In this document: piece after piece, positions 8,216 to 17,718 of the stretch
Layout of the letters: the number at the start of each line of letters is the position of its first letter
Position numbering within the stretch: position 1 is the first letter of the stretch
Assembly (NCBI GenBank): GCA_944384445.1
Contig: CALWTL010000007.1
Coordinates: 1-48,075, forward strand
Length of the DNA: 48,075 nt
From: an uncultured Clostridia bacterium
GTDB taxonomy: Bacteria > Bacillota > Clostridia > Christensenellales > UBA1242
Reading direction: 5' to 3'
Notes under the pieces: model-generated
Database searches by the model: none
What the model was told of the DNA's origin: nothing
Seen by the model: only the letters and a program-made list of their open reading frames with translations
Position numbers and translations under genes: made by a program

Positions 8216-9721
8216 TTATAATATCTGCAAATTTTTACCATATACTTTTTTAAAATCAGGTGCTACAGACATAGCTTGACTAATTTCTAAAGTAGCATCT
8301 TTTTCTACTTCTGTTTTCAAAATTACGGTATCACCTAACACATCGCAAGCAATATCTTTAACTGAATTAGAATTAGTAATATTTAGCATTGTAGCCATTT
8401 TAATAATTATAGCCAATTTCTTTACAGCATCAAAATCTTCTTCAGATACCAAATCTTTATATCTTACCCATTCAGACAGACTAAAATCATCTATGTTTTG
8501 ACTGCTTGCAACAAATGCTGCTAATACTATATCTTTGTGAGATGCTCCATATATATTACTGTTTAATATAACAGGGAAATTGTTTCTTTGATAATTTTCG
8601 AATGCAATTCTTTTACCAGACATACACATACTAGCAGCAATTCTTAATACTTTTACATAAGGACGAGTCAATTTATGCAATACTTTCAATTGTTTATACA
8701 ATATTACCGCTATTGAATAATTGCTATCTATATTAATATTTGTTGGGTAAAATTCGTTAATCGAACTCAATGAATAACCTAAAATATCTAATAAAGGTTT
8801 TTCTCCTGTCTGACCAAGTAAATTTTTTGCTACAATACCATACATTTCACCATTAGTTGAAACTCTTATAGATTCTCTAACAAATTCGTTATAAGCAGCT
8901 TTAACAATTGATAAACCGATAGCTATAACGTCTGCACGCTTTTCAGATATTCCTTTTAACTTTTTTGCCTTGTCTAAATCAAGTCCTCTTATAAGGTTAT
9001 AAATATTCTGGAAACTTGTTGTAGTCACTTCATAATTATGTGCTAACTCTAATGGATAATGTGTTGATTTTCTACTTAATTTCCCAATTGAATTAAACAC
9101 CTCTCCTACACCAATAATTTCAGAATCTTCTTCCAAATTATAAAGCCAGTTTAATTTTTTAAATTCTTTAGTCACATAATCTACTACTAAATCCATTCGT
9201 TGAGCAGAAGGCTTGTCATTAAATTTTTCTAATAAATTAACTGTACCAAAAGGCAAATTTGCACTGTTAGTCACAACTCTTCTATTGAATTTAACAATTT
9301 GAGTAGAATAATCTCCTATTTGAATTATTATCCCACGGGTCATAGCAAACGAATACATAATTGCACTATGCAATGCTGATATTTGTTCTTCTGGTGTCAA
9401 AACTTTAAAATAGAGAGATACTGTTTTATAAACTTCATCTAAAAATGCAATTTGATTTCTTGCATTAGCAATGGTTGGATCTGTATAGCATATATGATTT
9501 ATTATTTTAGCACCATCTACAATTTTTCTATAATTTTTCAAAATAGATATAGTTTCTTGAATACGTGCTGGCTTAATATAACCATCTCTTTCCATATCTT
9601 GAGTAAGTTTAACAGGTTCTATAATTTGTTGTTCTATAGTAAAAAATCCATTTTGTGTATATTTAAAAATTGTCAATTTAACATCATTTACATTCAATTC
9701 AAAAACTGCTAATTTTTCCAT
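8216..9721 (-). CDS. Ppx/GppA-like phosphatase family protein
   Basis: This 501-aa protein has the exopolyphosphatase / guanosine-pentaphosphatase layout: two actin-fold lobes (about 1-300), then an HD-type helical domain (about 310-480, with KRIAFENYQRNNFP and SHKDIVLAAFVA). The VLTPEEQ segment (E111-E112) keeps the likely catalytic Glu and LPFGTVNLLEKF matches the family. Yet the usual DIGGGSTE loop is IQIGDYSTQ (134-141) and the N-terminal IDIGSNS is ELNVNDV, so phosphate binding may be impaired. The start at 9721 follows GGAG at a long 14-nt spacing; an upstream ATG at 9766 is less likely. Confidence 0.8.
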   Translation of the reverse strand: MEKLAVFELNVNDVKLTIFKYTQNGFFTIEQQIIEPVKLTQDMERDGYIKPARIQETISILKNYRKIVDGAKIINHICYTDPTIANARNQIAFLDEVYKTVSLYFKVLTPEEQISALHSAIMYSFAMTRGIIIQIGDYSTQIVKFNRRVVTNSANLPFGTVNLLEKFNDKPSAQRMDLVVDYVTKEFKKLNWLYNLEEDSEIIGVGEVFNSIGKLSRKSTHYPLELAHNYEVTTTSFQNIYNLIRGLDLDKAKKLKGISEKRADVIAIGLSIVKAAYNEFVRESIRVSTNGEMYGIVAKNLLGQTGEKPLLDILGYSLSSINEFYPTNINIDSNYSIAVILYKQLKVLHKLTRPYVKVLRIAASMCMSGKRIAFENYQRNNFPVILNSNIYGASHKDIVLAAFVASSQNIDDFSLSEWVRYKDLVSEEDFDAVKKLAIIIKMATMLNITNSNSVKDIACDVLGDTVILKTEVEKDATLEISQAMSVAPDFKKVYGKNLQIL

Positions 9722-9756
9722 TTTATAATAACTTTCTCCTTCAATTTTCTGACATA

Positions 9757-9785
9757 CTTTTAGCACTATTTTTAATTATAGTCAA
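9757..9785 (-). promoter_or_regulatory. Promoter of the ppx-like / mreB-like / min cluster
   Basis: On the minus strand TTGACT (9780-9785), a 17-nt spacer and TAAAAG (9757-9762) precede the ppx-like gene by about 35 nt. Confidence 0.5.
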
Positions 9786-9908
9786 TACTTTTTTTAAAAA
9801 AAATTATAAAAATTTTTATATTTTTATTTTTAATTAATTTACTAAAAATGAATGATTTTAATAAAAAATTTAATTTTTATTTTTTTATCGAATATTTGAC
9901 GTTATTTT

Positions 9909-10610
9909 TTACAAATTTATAAGTTTTTCAATGTCATTTTCAAAAATTTTAAATGCCAAATTTGTATAATCTGGTGCAACTTTGAATCGCATATTTTCTT
10001 TTGTGACTGGGTGAATAAAACAAAGCTCATATGCCCATAAAGCAAGGTTGCCTGTATGTTCTTTATCTCCATATTTAAAATCTGCATAAATTGGCATATT
10101 TAATTGCTTTGCCATCTGTACCCTTATTTGATGACTCCTTCCAGTAATTAAATCTATATTTATTAATGACAACTTGTTTTTTGTAGATATAAGTTTATAA
10201 TCTAAAATTGCTTCTTTGCTTCCTTGCTCTGTTCTTGGTGAAATATAAACTATATTATTTTTTTCATCTTTTTTCAAAAAGGTCGTAAGTCTATTTTCAA
10301 CAATTTGCGGTCTACCACATACAACACATATATATTTTTTCTTTAATTTTTTTTCTTTTAATTCTGCACTAAGTCTACTCGCTGCTTTGCTTGTTTTTGC
10401 AAAAACCATTACTCCGCCTGTTGGCCTGTCTAATCTATGCACTAAACCTAAAAATACATTTCCTTTCTTTTTATCTCTTTGTTTAATATATTCTTTTAAA
10501 ATTGATAGCATATCCGGGTCATTACTTGAATCTGCTTGAACTGCAATATTTTGCGGTTTTATAATTACTAGTACATGATTATCTTCAAAAATTATCTTTG
10601 GTTCTATCAT
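9909..10610 (-). CDS. RluA-family RNA pseudouridine synthase
   Basis: It isomerises uridine to pseudouridine in rRNA or tRNA. The catalytic Asp is D61 in HRLDRPTGG, with LITGRSHQIRVQMA and the PIYADFKYG segment following, all typical of the RluA family. At 233 aa it lacks the N-terminal S4 domain found in RluD, so it belongs to the short single-domain branch and its target site is unclear. Its ATG overlaps the upstream methyltransferase stop by 4 bp (ATGA), and an AAGGAG site is present, so the three genes 9909-12180 form one unit, largely of RNA modification. Confidence 0.92.
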   Translation of the reverse strand: MIEPKIIFEDNHVLVIIKPQNIAVQADSSNDPDMLSILKEYIKQRDKKKGNVFLGLVHRLDRPTGGVMVFAKTSKAASRLSAELKEKKLKKKYICVVCGRPQIVENRLTTFLKKDEKNNIVYISPRTEQGSKEAILDYKLISTKNKLSLINIDLITGRSHQIRVQMAKQLNMPIYADFKYGDKEHTGNLALWAYELCFIHPVTKENMRFKVAPDYTNLAFKIFENDIEKLINL

Positions 10611-11461
10611 ACATTCTCCTTAAAAATTTTTATTGCACTACAACCACATGGTAATATTATACCTTTTTCTTGAGTAGGTAATCCTACTTCATAACATTCC
10701 GTTTCTCCATCGACTATTATAGAATTTAAAATATTTGCCATTACGGTAGGTTGCAAACCAGTAGTATAACTATTTATCAATACAAAAAGTTTGTCTTCAC
10801 TTAATAACTGAGCACACAATTTTACAAATTCATAAATATCATCTTCAATTTTCCATGTTTCACCTTTTGGTCCGCGACCAAATGATGGTGGATCCATTAT
10901 AATTGCATCATATTTATTGCCACGTCTAATTTCTCGTTCAACAAATTTTTTACAATCATCTTGAATAAAACGAATATTATTTATGCCATTAATTTTAGCA
11001 TTAATTTTAGCAATATCAATCATACTTTTTGCAGCATCTACATGAGTGACACTAGCTCCTGCTATTGCACACACAATGCTTGCACCACCTGTGTATGCAA
11101 AAAGATTTAAAACTTTAATATTTTGTTTTCTTTTTTTTATCAAATTTGTCATAATATCCCAATTTACAGCCTGCTCAGGGAAAAGACAAATATGTTTAAA
11201 ACTCATAGGTTCTATGTGAAATTTTACACCTTTTCGAGAAATTATAAAATTTTTAGGCATACGTTTAGACAACTTCCATTCTCCAGATTTATTCTCTGTT
11301 CGTGTGTATTTTGCATCAACTTTATCATTTATTTTTTTGTCTGTTTTCCAAATTACTTGAGGATCTGGACGTAAAAAAGTATATCCACCAATTTGCTCTA
11401 ATTTTTCTCCATTTGCAGTGGACAAAACTATATATTCATTCCATTCTGTTGCAACTTTCAT
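10607..11461 (-). CDS. Class I SAM-dependent methyltransferase (RlmI-like, RNA)
   Basis: The core is a Rossmann methyltransferase: VLNLFAYTGGASIVCA (SAM binding, about 116-131), the acidic THVDAAKSM strand and IIMDPPSFGRGPKGE (catalytic motif, about 188-202). This pattern matches the family of 23S rRNA cytosine methyltransferase RlmI but without its N-terminal PUA domain. An rRNA substrate is inferred from the family and from the overlapping pseudouridine synthase. Its stop overlaps the next gene by 4 bp, and its ATG shares a base with the CBS gene stop (TAATG). Confidence 0.88.
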   Translation of the reverse strand: MKVATEWNEYIVLSTANGEKLEQIGGYTFLRPDPQVIWKTDKKINDKVDAKYTRTENKSGEWKLSKRMPKNFIISRKGVKFHIEPMSFKHICLFPEQAVNWDIMTNLIKKRKQNIKVLNLFAYTGGASIVCAIAGASVTHVDAAKSMIDIAKINAKINGINNIRFIQDDCKKFVEREIRRGNKYDAIIMDPPSFGRGPKGETWKIEDDIYEFVKLCAQLLSEDKLFVLINSYTTGLQPTVMANILNSIIVDGETECYEVGLPTQEKGIILPCGCSAIKIFKENV

Positions 11462-12180
11462 TAATACACATCCAAAATCTTTTTCATATCAATAATATCC
11501 GCAGAAGATATAATTCCTAATGGTCTACTAGAATCTTTACCATTCTTAGTTATTAAAATAATAAGTAATTTTCTATTATTTTCAAAATAATTCATAGCTG
11601 AATCTATCGTTAATTCTTCATCTGCTAGCATAAAATAATAATCATCACCCATATCTTGTATAATCATTCCAACATTTGTATTATCAATAAATTCTTGCAA
11701 ATTTATATTTTCTGATAGTTTGTTGCCTAATATATTTATCAATTTCCTACCATTTAATATGCCGATTAATTTTTCACCATCATATGTAGGAAGATTTGCA
11801 TAACCTGTGCGAGCCATGAGTTCCATAGCTTTTGCAATACTCATATCTCTATTAATAGTAATCACTTCTCTATTCCCCACTCTATCTAATGCAGATGGTG
11901 GTTCTGAAATTAATTCTGCTAATTTTTCAATTTTAATAACTACATCATCATGTGGTTCTGCTATAACATATTTTCTATTTCCATTATGAATAATTGCATT
12001 TCTCAATCTTCCATAATCTATTAAATCTTCTTCATATTTTCTAACAACCGAATTTAATACCACACTACGCCTTATAACATCACTAAATGACATGCTTCTT
12101 TTAAAATCATAAATTGTTCTCAAACTATAATCAATTTGATTATACGCATTTATAAATCTATCGGCATTTGTTTTTTTCAT
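11461..12180 (-). CDS. CBS-domain protein
   Basis: Residues 100-160 (VITINRDMSIAKAMELMA...GYANLPTYDGEKLIGILN) and 175-235 form a pair of CBS motifs, which bind adenosine nucleotides as regulatory sensors. The N-terminal 95 residues are helical and include YGRLRNAIIHN, a motif common in helical HEPN-like domains, though no catalytic claim can be made. It is the first gene of the unit with the methyltransferase and pseudouridine synthase, so a role linked to RNA modification or energy sensing is possible. AAGGAG sits upstream of the ATG. Confidence 0.8.
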   Translation of the reverse strand: MKKTNADRFINAYNQIDYSLRTIYDFKRSMSFSDVIRRSVVLNSVVRKYEEDLIDYGRLRNAIIHNGNRKYVIAEPHDDVVIKIEKLAELISEPPSALDRVGNREVITINRDMSIAKAMELMARTGYANLPTYDGEKLIGILNGRKLINILGNKLSENINLQEFIDNTNVGMIIQDMGDDYYFMLADEELTIDSAMNYFENNRKLLIILITKNGKDSSRPLGIISSADIIDMKKILDVY

Positions 12181-12257
12181 AAATACTCCTTATGTTATTA
12201 TAACAAATTTATCAATATTTTTACAAATAAATTGTACAAACTATTTTATAAAAACAC

Positions 12258-12286
12258 TTGTATATCTAAAATAAATTGTGTATAAT
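12258..12286 (+). promoter_or_regulatory. Promoter of the SRP RNA
   Basis: TTGTAT (12258-12263), a 17-nt spacer and a perfect TATAAT (12281-12286) lie 7 nt before the start of the SRP RNA. Confidence 0.75.
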
Positions 12287-12292
12287 AAATTT

Positions 12293-12566
12293 GAGTTGTA
12301 CTAGGCGGGGAGCTAGTGGTGCCCTGTAGCCCACAATCCACTACAGTGGGGCTGATTGTGCATTAGCGGGATAAACTTGGTTGTGTTGAGTAGTATTATG
12401 GCATGTTGAAATCAGGGTCTTATACAATATTGCCCTACGAATCATGTCAGGGTCGGAAGACAGCAGCATTAAGAAGGATACAGTATGTGCTGTAAGGTTG
12501 CTTTGGTGGAGTGTCTTAATATTATGCCAGCAGTCAATTTATTTCAATTTTGCATGTACAACTTAC
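12293..12566 (+). ncRNA. ffs: Signal recognition particle RNA, large Bacillus type
   Basis: The RNA opens with the Alu domain (GTACTAGGCGGGGAGCTAG, GGTGCCCTGTAGCCC), as in Bacillus scRNA, and holds the SRP54-binding hairpin near 12437-12460: GTCAGG, GTC, the GGAA tetraloop, GAC, AGCAGC. Compared with the usual TCC/GGA stem, the GTC/GAC pair is a compensated change, so the fold is kept. The 5' AGTTGTAC (12294-12301) pairs with 3' GTACAACT (12556-12563), closing a molecule of about 270 nt. It acts with Ffh and FtsY in co-translational membrane targeting. Confidence 0.95.
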
Positions 12567-12570
12567 CATT

Positions 12571-12600
12571 AAAAAACACCTACGATAATAGGTGTTTTTT
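12571..12600. terminator. Bidirectional terminator of SRP RNA and the MFS gene
   Basis: A perfect 12-bp stem (AAAAAACACCTA / TAGGTGTTTTTT) with a 6-nt loop lies just after the SRP RNA and 31 bp beyond the MFS stop on the other strand. Confidence 0.85.
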
Positions 12601-12630
12601 TTATTATATTTTTAAAAATTTTATTTTATA

Positions 12631-13956
12631 TTACAAATCATCTTCAACGTATTCTTTTTTAATGATAGTATATTTTGAAGCATATTTTTTTACCAAAGCA
12701 CGAATAAATAAAATTAAAGATATTACTAATGGTATTGATATAATTGCTACATAAGTCAAATTAGATAAAGCAAAATTATCGTTAAATATACCTAATAATA
12801 ATGAATATAATGAACTACATATTCCATATCCTAAATATTCTGCCATATTCTTATATACATAACCTTTATCTAAATCTTTTGGAGGCAAACAGACTTGCAA
12901 ATAATTCATTATGAATACGTGATTAGCTGGACGAATACTTGAAAACATGTACAACAAAAGCAACATTATAACAATAGAAATTATATTATTTGGTGCGTAC
13001 AGATATATAAGCCCAGTTCCGAGAACAGCTAATAAACCAATCATGCAAAATATGATAAGACTTCTCACTCCAAATTTTAACTCATATTTAAATTGAAATT
13101 TACTTGCTAATGCGTTGCTTAATCTATATCCAGCGAATAAAACACCAAATGACCATAGTGGAATTATTGCTCCATTAGTTAACTCTTGTAAATAAATTTT
13201 TAAGACACTGGAATCTATAGATGCAAATCCTCTAAATATAGCACAATACAATAACATTGAGACAATAAAACCTGACAAAAGAATCTTTTTTGATTTTCTT
13301 TTCCTTCTTTTAGTTTCGTTCGATTTTATATTAACATTATTTATCTGATTTACATCTATATTAGTATTTTGAAATTTATTTGGTTCTTTTAATAATAAAG
13401 ATAAAAGTTCTACTAACACCATCAATCCTATTGCTGATATAAAACAAATATAAGGATTATATTGATAAATATAAGTTGCAAATATTGAGCAAATAGCATC
13501 GATAAAATAATAAATCCCTAAACCTGAGCCATAAATTCTATTATATTCTTTGTCACGTTTAACAACTCTAAGTGTATCAGATAACAAAATAGAATTTTTT
13601 ACATTACTTATTATCATAAAAACTGAAAAACAAGCTTCAGCTATAACAAAAATATAAAATTTAGTACCAAACATCACTAATAAAAGAAATATTATTACAA
13701 AGATATTTGCTATTTGACTTGCTAATAATGGTTTTATTTTTTTTATTAATTTAGATACTGGAATACTTAATACAAAAGCCCAAATATATAATAGCGAATC
13801 TAACAATATAGCCTGAGAATAAGAAAGACCTTTTTCATTTGTAAAAAATAAAATTATAATAGTCCAAACAAAAATTATATCCCATGTAAAAGCTAAATAG
13901 AATGGGAACATTTTTATATTTCTATTCATATAAAAATTTTTTTTATCTTCGTCCAT
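12631..13956 (-). CDS. Major facilitator superfamily transporter-like protein
   Basis: It has about 12 hydrophobic segments in two halves, split by a charged loop (about residues 195-225, KRRKRKSKK), the usual MFS shape. The loop between segments 4 and 5 (RVVKRDKEYNRIYGSG) resembles the RDxxR-type motif of MFS drug and sugar carriers. At 441 aa the length is normal. The substrate is unknown. No clear ribosome site precedes the first ATG, so the start could be residue 10. The gene is alone on its strand and shares a terminator with the SRP RNA. Confidence 0.75.
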   Translation of the reverse strand: MDEDKKNFYMNRNIKMFPFYLAFTWDIIFVWTIIILFFTNEKGLSYSQAILLDSLLYIWAFVLSIPVSKLIKKIKPLLASQIANIFVIIFLLLVMFGTKFYIFVIAEACFSVFMIISNVKNSILLSDTLRVVKRDKEYNRIYGSGLGIYYFIDAICSIFATYIYQYNPYICFISAIGLMVLVELLSLLLKEPNKFQNTNIDVNQINNVNIKSNETKRRKRKSKKILLSGFIVSMLLYCAIFRGFASIDSSVLKIYLQELTNGAIIPLWSFGVLFAGYRLSNALASKFQFKYELKFGVRSLIIFCMIGLLAVLGTGLIYLYAPNNIISIVIMLLLLYMFSSIRPANHVFIMNYLQVCLPPKDLDKGYVYKNMAEYLGYGICSSLYSLLLGIFNDNFALSNLTYVAIISIPLVISLILFIRALVKKYASKYTIIKKEYVEDDL

Positions 13957-14126
13957 ATATCTTAAACATTTTTAAAATCTTATTTGTTGTATAATAGCAT
14001 ATTATATCATTAAAAGTAAACAAAATTTATTCTTAATATTTTTATAATTCAATATTCAAATATAAATGAATATTAACTAATAAATTAAAATAATAATTTC
14101 TAATAAATTTAAAAATTATGTTTATA

Positions 14127-14150
14127 AAAAAAACAGTCACTACGTGACTA
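14127..14150 (-). terminator. Terminator of polA, overlapping its stop codon
   Basis: On the minus strand AGTCAC-GTA-GTGACT followed by T-rich sequence begins at the polA stop codon itself (TAG at 14148-14150). Confidence 0.8.
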
Positions 14151-16676
14151 TTTTGCTTCGTACAAAGTTTTACCTTCATTTATTTCAACTAATAAAGGGA
14201 CTGTTAAATTTACAACTGATTCCATTTCTTCTTTTAATATTTTTTTTATTTTATCACTTTCTCCATTATAACAATCAATTACCAATTCATCATGAATTTG
14301 TAAAATGAGTTTGCTCTTTAGATTTTCGGTTTTGATTCGATTAAAAACTTTAATCATTGCTATTTTTATTATATCGCTCGCACTACCTTGTAGTGGCATA
14401 TTTTTAGCTACTCTTTCAGCAAATGAACGCATAACATGATTGTTGGAATTTATATCAGGCACATGACGAATACGACCCATTATAGTAGAAACATATCCCT
14501 TTTCTCTCGCCTTTTTTATACATTCTTCACCATATGCTTTAACTTTTGGATAAATATCCATATATCTTTTAATAAATTGTGATGCTTCTTTTTGACTTGT
14601 TTTGATATTTTGACTTAATCCATACGCACTAATTCCATATATTATTCCAAAATTAACAGACTTTGCTACTCTACGCATGCTTAAACTAACTTCTGTTATA
14701 GGAACATTAAAAATTTTACTAGCGGTTGCGGTATGAATATCTTTGCCAGACAAATAGTCTGATATCATATTTTCATCACCACTAAAATTAGCCATTAATC
14801 TAAGTTCAATTTGATTATAGTCTGCACTAATTATTGAACCACTATCAAACGAACTAGAAAACATTTTTCTAAGAGATCTTCCTTCATCATCTCTAATAGG
14901 AAGATTTTGAAGATTTGGTTCACGACTTGATAATCGCCCTGTTGAAGTCGCTCTTTGCATAAAAGTGGTATGAATTTTACCATCATTTTGTACATAATTT
15001 AACATTCCATCTAAATAAGTACTAATGAGTTTACTAATTTTTCTATACCTAATCAAATAATTAACAATTTCATGCTTATCTGATATATCATTTAATACTT
15101 CAATTGATGTTCCCTTTTTCCCTGAATACTCTATTTTTAATTTATCAAATAAAATTGTTTGTAATTGTTTTGGACTATTTATATTAAAGTTTTCTCCACT
15201 TATCTTATAAATTTTTTCTGTAATTTCATTTAATTCTTGATGATAAGATGCACTTAAAGTTTTTATTTGGTTAATATCTACCATAAAACCAGTTTTTTCC
15301 ATATCAAACAAAACTTGAACTAATGGCAATTCTATTTCACTATATAATTTTAATTGTGCATTATTAATCAATTTATTAATATAAATTTCTTTTAACGATA
15401 TTAGTGTATTGGCTTTGGTATCGGTTGAAATATTATTTAATTTCAACGCATCATCTAATGAAATTTCTCCATCCATTTCATTTGCAATATAAATAGCTAA
15501 TGAAACATCAAAATAATTATTTATTTTTATATTATAAAAATCTAAATCATGCATTAATGCTTTTGCATCAAAACATATTTTTTGCTTTTCCCCGGCAAAA
15601 ATTTCTTTTATTTTATTAATGTTGTTGTTAAAGACATCACTATTTTTATATAATATATATTCATAATCATCAAAAGCTAAATTAATAACTAAATTGTCTG
15701 TTAAAACCGCAAACGAGTCTGGTAATAATTTTGTCATTTCTATAAAATCTATATCACTGTTTATTTCAATGATTTTGGCATTTTTCATTTTGTAATCAGA
15801 ATTATTAATATTTAAATCTTCAATATTAAAAAATTCCTTTTTACTTAAAATAGATTTGAAATCTAATTCTTGCATCATTTTATAAGCCTCTTTACCAAAA
15901 GGTAAATGATATTCAAAATCTTTTAATTCGCAATCAATATTTACATCTAATTTTATTGTAGCCAATTTATAAGAAAGATATGCCATATCTTTGTTTTCTA
16001 TTAATTTTTTTTGATTACTACCTGTTATTTTATCAATATTTTTATAAATATTATCTAAGTTATCAAATTCGCTAATTAACTTGCTAGCACCAACTTTTCC
16101 AATACCCAATACCCCTGGAATATTATCAGATGAATCACCCATAATAGATTTTAAATCTATTACTTGCTCTGGTCTTAAACCAAATTCTTTTTTTAACACG
16201 TCCTTATCAACTTTCAAAACATTTGAAATACCTTTTTGTGTCAACCATACTATTGTATTTTCATTTATTAATTGCAACAAATCTTTATCACCTGAAATTA
16301 AAATAAAATTGGCTTGAAATTTTCTCGTCAAACTACCTATCAAATCATCAGCTTCAATTTCAGAACGCTCTAAAATTTTTATACCCATTGAAGATAATAA
16401 TTCTTTTAAAATGGGAAGTTGTGTTGCTAAATCTTCAGGCATTTTATCACGTTTACCTTTATATTCTGCAAACATATCATGACGAAAAGTATGTTTACCT
16501 GCATCAAAAGCACAAGCAAAATATTTTGGTTTTTCAGCAGAAATAACGTTCAAAATCATATTAATAAAACCATATACAGCATTGCATGGTTTACCAGCTA
16601 GACTTTTTAACATTGGCAAAGCATAGAATGCTCTATTAATTAAACTATTTCCATCAACTATTACAAATTTTTCCAT
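14148..16676 (-). CDS. polA: DNA polymerase I, proofreading domain inactive
   Basis: Pol I fills gaps and removes RNA primers in replication and repair. The 5' nuclease (about 1-265) has VDGNSLINRAFYALP, EIEADDLIGSL, ISGDKDLLQL and GDSSDNIPG. The middle 3'-5' exonuclease-like domain (about 295-440) lacks the DTE metal-binding motif (FAVLTDNLVINLAF at that position), so it should not proofread, as in Bacillus Pol I. The polymerase domain carries RATSTGRLSSREPNLQNLP, SADYNQIELRLMA, the O-helix RRVAKSVNFGIIYG and LQIHDELVID. At 842 aa it is of normal length. There is no Shine-Dalgarno, and a -10 box lies 6 nt before the ATG. Confidence 0.97.
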   Translation of the reverse strand: MEKFVIVDGNSLINRAFYALPMLKSLAGKPCNAVYGFINMILNVISAEKPKYFACAFDAGKHTFRHDMFAEYKGKRDKMPEDLATQLPILKELLSSMGIKILERSEIEADDLIGSLTRKFQANFILISGDKDLLQLINENTIVWLTQKGISNVLKVDKDVLKKEFGLRPEQVIDLKSIMGDSSDNIPGVLGIGKVGASKLISEFDNLDNIYKNIDKITGSNQKKLIENKDMAYLSYKLATIKLDVNIDCELKDFEYHLPFGKEAYKMMQELDFKSILSKKEFFNIEDLNINNSDYKMKNAKIIEINSDIDFIEMTKLLPDSFAVLTDNLVINLAFDDYEYILYKNSDVFNNNINKIKEIFAGEKQKICFDAKALMHDLDFYNIKINNYFDVSLAIYIANEMDGEISLDDALKLNNISTDTKANTLISLKEIYINKLINNAQLKLYSEIELPLVQVLFDMEKTGFMVDINQIKTLSASYHQELNEITEKIYKISGENFNINSPKQLQTILFDKLKIEYSGKKGTSIEVLNDISDKHEIVNYLIRYRKISKLISTYLDGMLNYVQNDGKIHTTFMQRATSTGRLSSREPNLQNLPIRDDEGRSLRKMFSSSFDSGSIISADYNQIELRLMANFSGDENMISDYLSGKDIHTATASKIFNVPITEVSLSMRRVAKSVNFGIIYGISAYGLSQNIKTSQKEASQFIKRYMDIYPKVKAYGEECIKKAREKGYVSTIMGRIRHVPDINSNNHVMRSFAERVAKNMPLQGSASDIIKIAMIKVFNRIKTENLKSKLILQIHDELVIDCYNGESDKIKKILKEEMESVVNLTVPLLVEINEGKTLYEAK

Positions 16677-16682
16677 AGTTTT

Positions 16683-16710
16683 ATTATATCACAAATATAT
16701 GAAAAAACAA
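16683..16710 (-). promoter_or_regulatory. polA promoter, predicted leaderless transcript
   Basis: On the minus strand TTGTTT (16705-16710), a 16-nt spacer and perfect TATAAT (16683-16688) leave only 6 nt before the ATG. Transcription would start at or next to the start codon. Confidence 0.65.
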
Positions 16711-16827
16711 AACATTAACAAATTATATTCAAGATTTTAAAATTAATAAACTTTAACAACTAAAAAATTAAATTTAGACTTCTTATTTAAAATTTTATAA
16801 TATTGTACATTAATTATACAAAACTTC

Positions 16828-16856
16828 TTGCCAAAAATAAAAAAATATATTATACT
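16828..16856 (+). promoter_or_regulatory. Promoter of tRNA-Leu
   Basis: TTGCCA (16828-16833), a 17-nt spacer and TATACT (16851-16856) precede the tRNA by about 75 nt. Confidence 0.6.
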
Positions 16857-16930
16857 ATATAGGTATATCATATCTATACATGTTTAATTATATAAATTAC
16901 AATTTAATTTATTAGATAAAAAGATGATAT

Positions 16931-17016
16931 GCCGGTGTGGCGAAATGGCAGACGCACAAGACTCAAAATCTTGCGAGAGCAATCTCATGTCGGTTCGACC
17001 CCGACCACCGGCACCA
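16931..17016 (+). tRNA. tRNA-Leu (CAA)
   Basis: The acceptor stem GCCGGTG/CACCGGC, a D-arm, the anticodon stem CAAGA/TCTTG with loop CTCAAAA (anticodon CAA, reads UUG), a long variable arm typical of tRNA-Leu and the T-arm GTCGG-TTCGACC-CCGAC are all present. CCA is encoded (17014-17016). Confidence 0.97.
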
Positions 17017-17019
17017 GAC

Positions 17020-17047
17020 AAAACTACCAATAATATGGTGTTTTTTT
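17020..17047 (+). terminator. Terminator of tRNA-Leu
   Basis: AAAAC-T-ACCA pairs with TGGTGTTTT around a 6-nt loop with one bulged T, followed by a T run. Confidence 0.7.
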
Positions 17048-17187
17048 ATTTAGGTTAAATTTATATTTTATTTTTATTTAGAGATATTAAAAAATTACAA
17101 AAATCATTTATATTGTTTTATTTTTTTATCAAATAAATGACAATAATTTTATTTTATGTTATTATTATTTTTATAAAGGATATATAT

Positions 17188-17718
17188 ATGAATATTTGGA
17201 CAGACATTAACTCAAACAGAATTTCACCTGACGATTTTCTGGCATGTATTGAAATTCAACAAGGCGATAAAACAAAATATGAATTAGATAAATCTACAGG
17301 TTTGCTTATTATGGATAGAGTACTTTATACTAGCACTCACTACCCTATGAATTATGGTTTTATTCCTTTAACTCTTAGTGAAGATAATGACCCATTAGAT
17401 GTATTTGTTTTATGCAGTCAACCGTTGGAAAGATTATGTATGGTTCGATGCTTTCCTATTGGAGTAGTAATTATGACTGATATTGAACAAAAAGATGAAA
17501 AGATAATTGCTATTCCTTTTGGAGACCCTCAATATAATGGTTATACTGATATTTCTCAGCTACCTAAACACATATTTGATGAATTGGAACATTTTTTATC
17601 TGTCTACAAACAATTAGAAGGCAAAAAAGTTAAAGTAGAATCTCTTGGAAACTCAAAAAAGGCAAAAGAAATAATTGTTGAATGCAGAAATAGATTTAAA
17701 AATAAATTTAAAAAATAA
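17188..17718 (+). CDS. ppa: Inorganic pyrophosphatase (family I, soluble)
   Basis: It hydrolyses pyrophosphate released by biosynthesis, pulling those reactions forward. YPMNYGFIP and the metal-binding signature DNDPLDV (Asp ligands), followed by DEKIIAIP, identify family I. The start at 17188 is chosen because AAAGGA lies 7 nt upstream; an in-frame ATG 17 codons earlier would add a hydrophobic stretch not seen in the family. It is 176 aa, normal for the bacterial enzyme, and a single-gene unit. Confidence 0.95.
   Translation: MNIWTDINSNRISPDDFLACIEIQQGDKTKYELDKSTGLLIMDRVLYTSTHYPMNYGFIPLTLSEDNDPLDVFVLCSQPLERLCMVRCFPIGVVIMTDIEQKDEKIIAIPFGDPQYNGYTDISQLPKHIFDELEHFLSVYKQLEGKKVKVESLGNSKKAKEIIVECRNRFKNKFKK

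Noticed and set aside
12485..12754. 89-codon plus-strand frame after the SRP RNA
   Set aside because: It lies across the SRP RNA 3' end, its terminator and the antisense of the MFS gene; no ribosome site.
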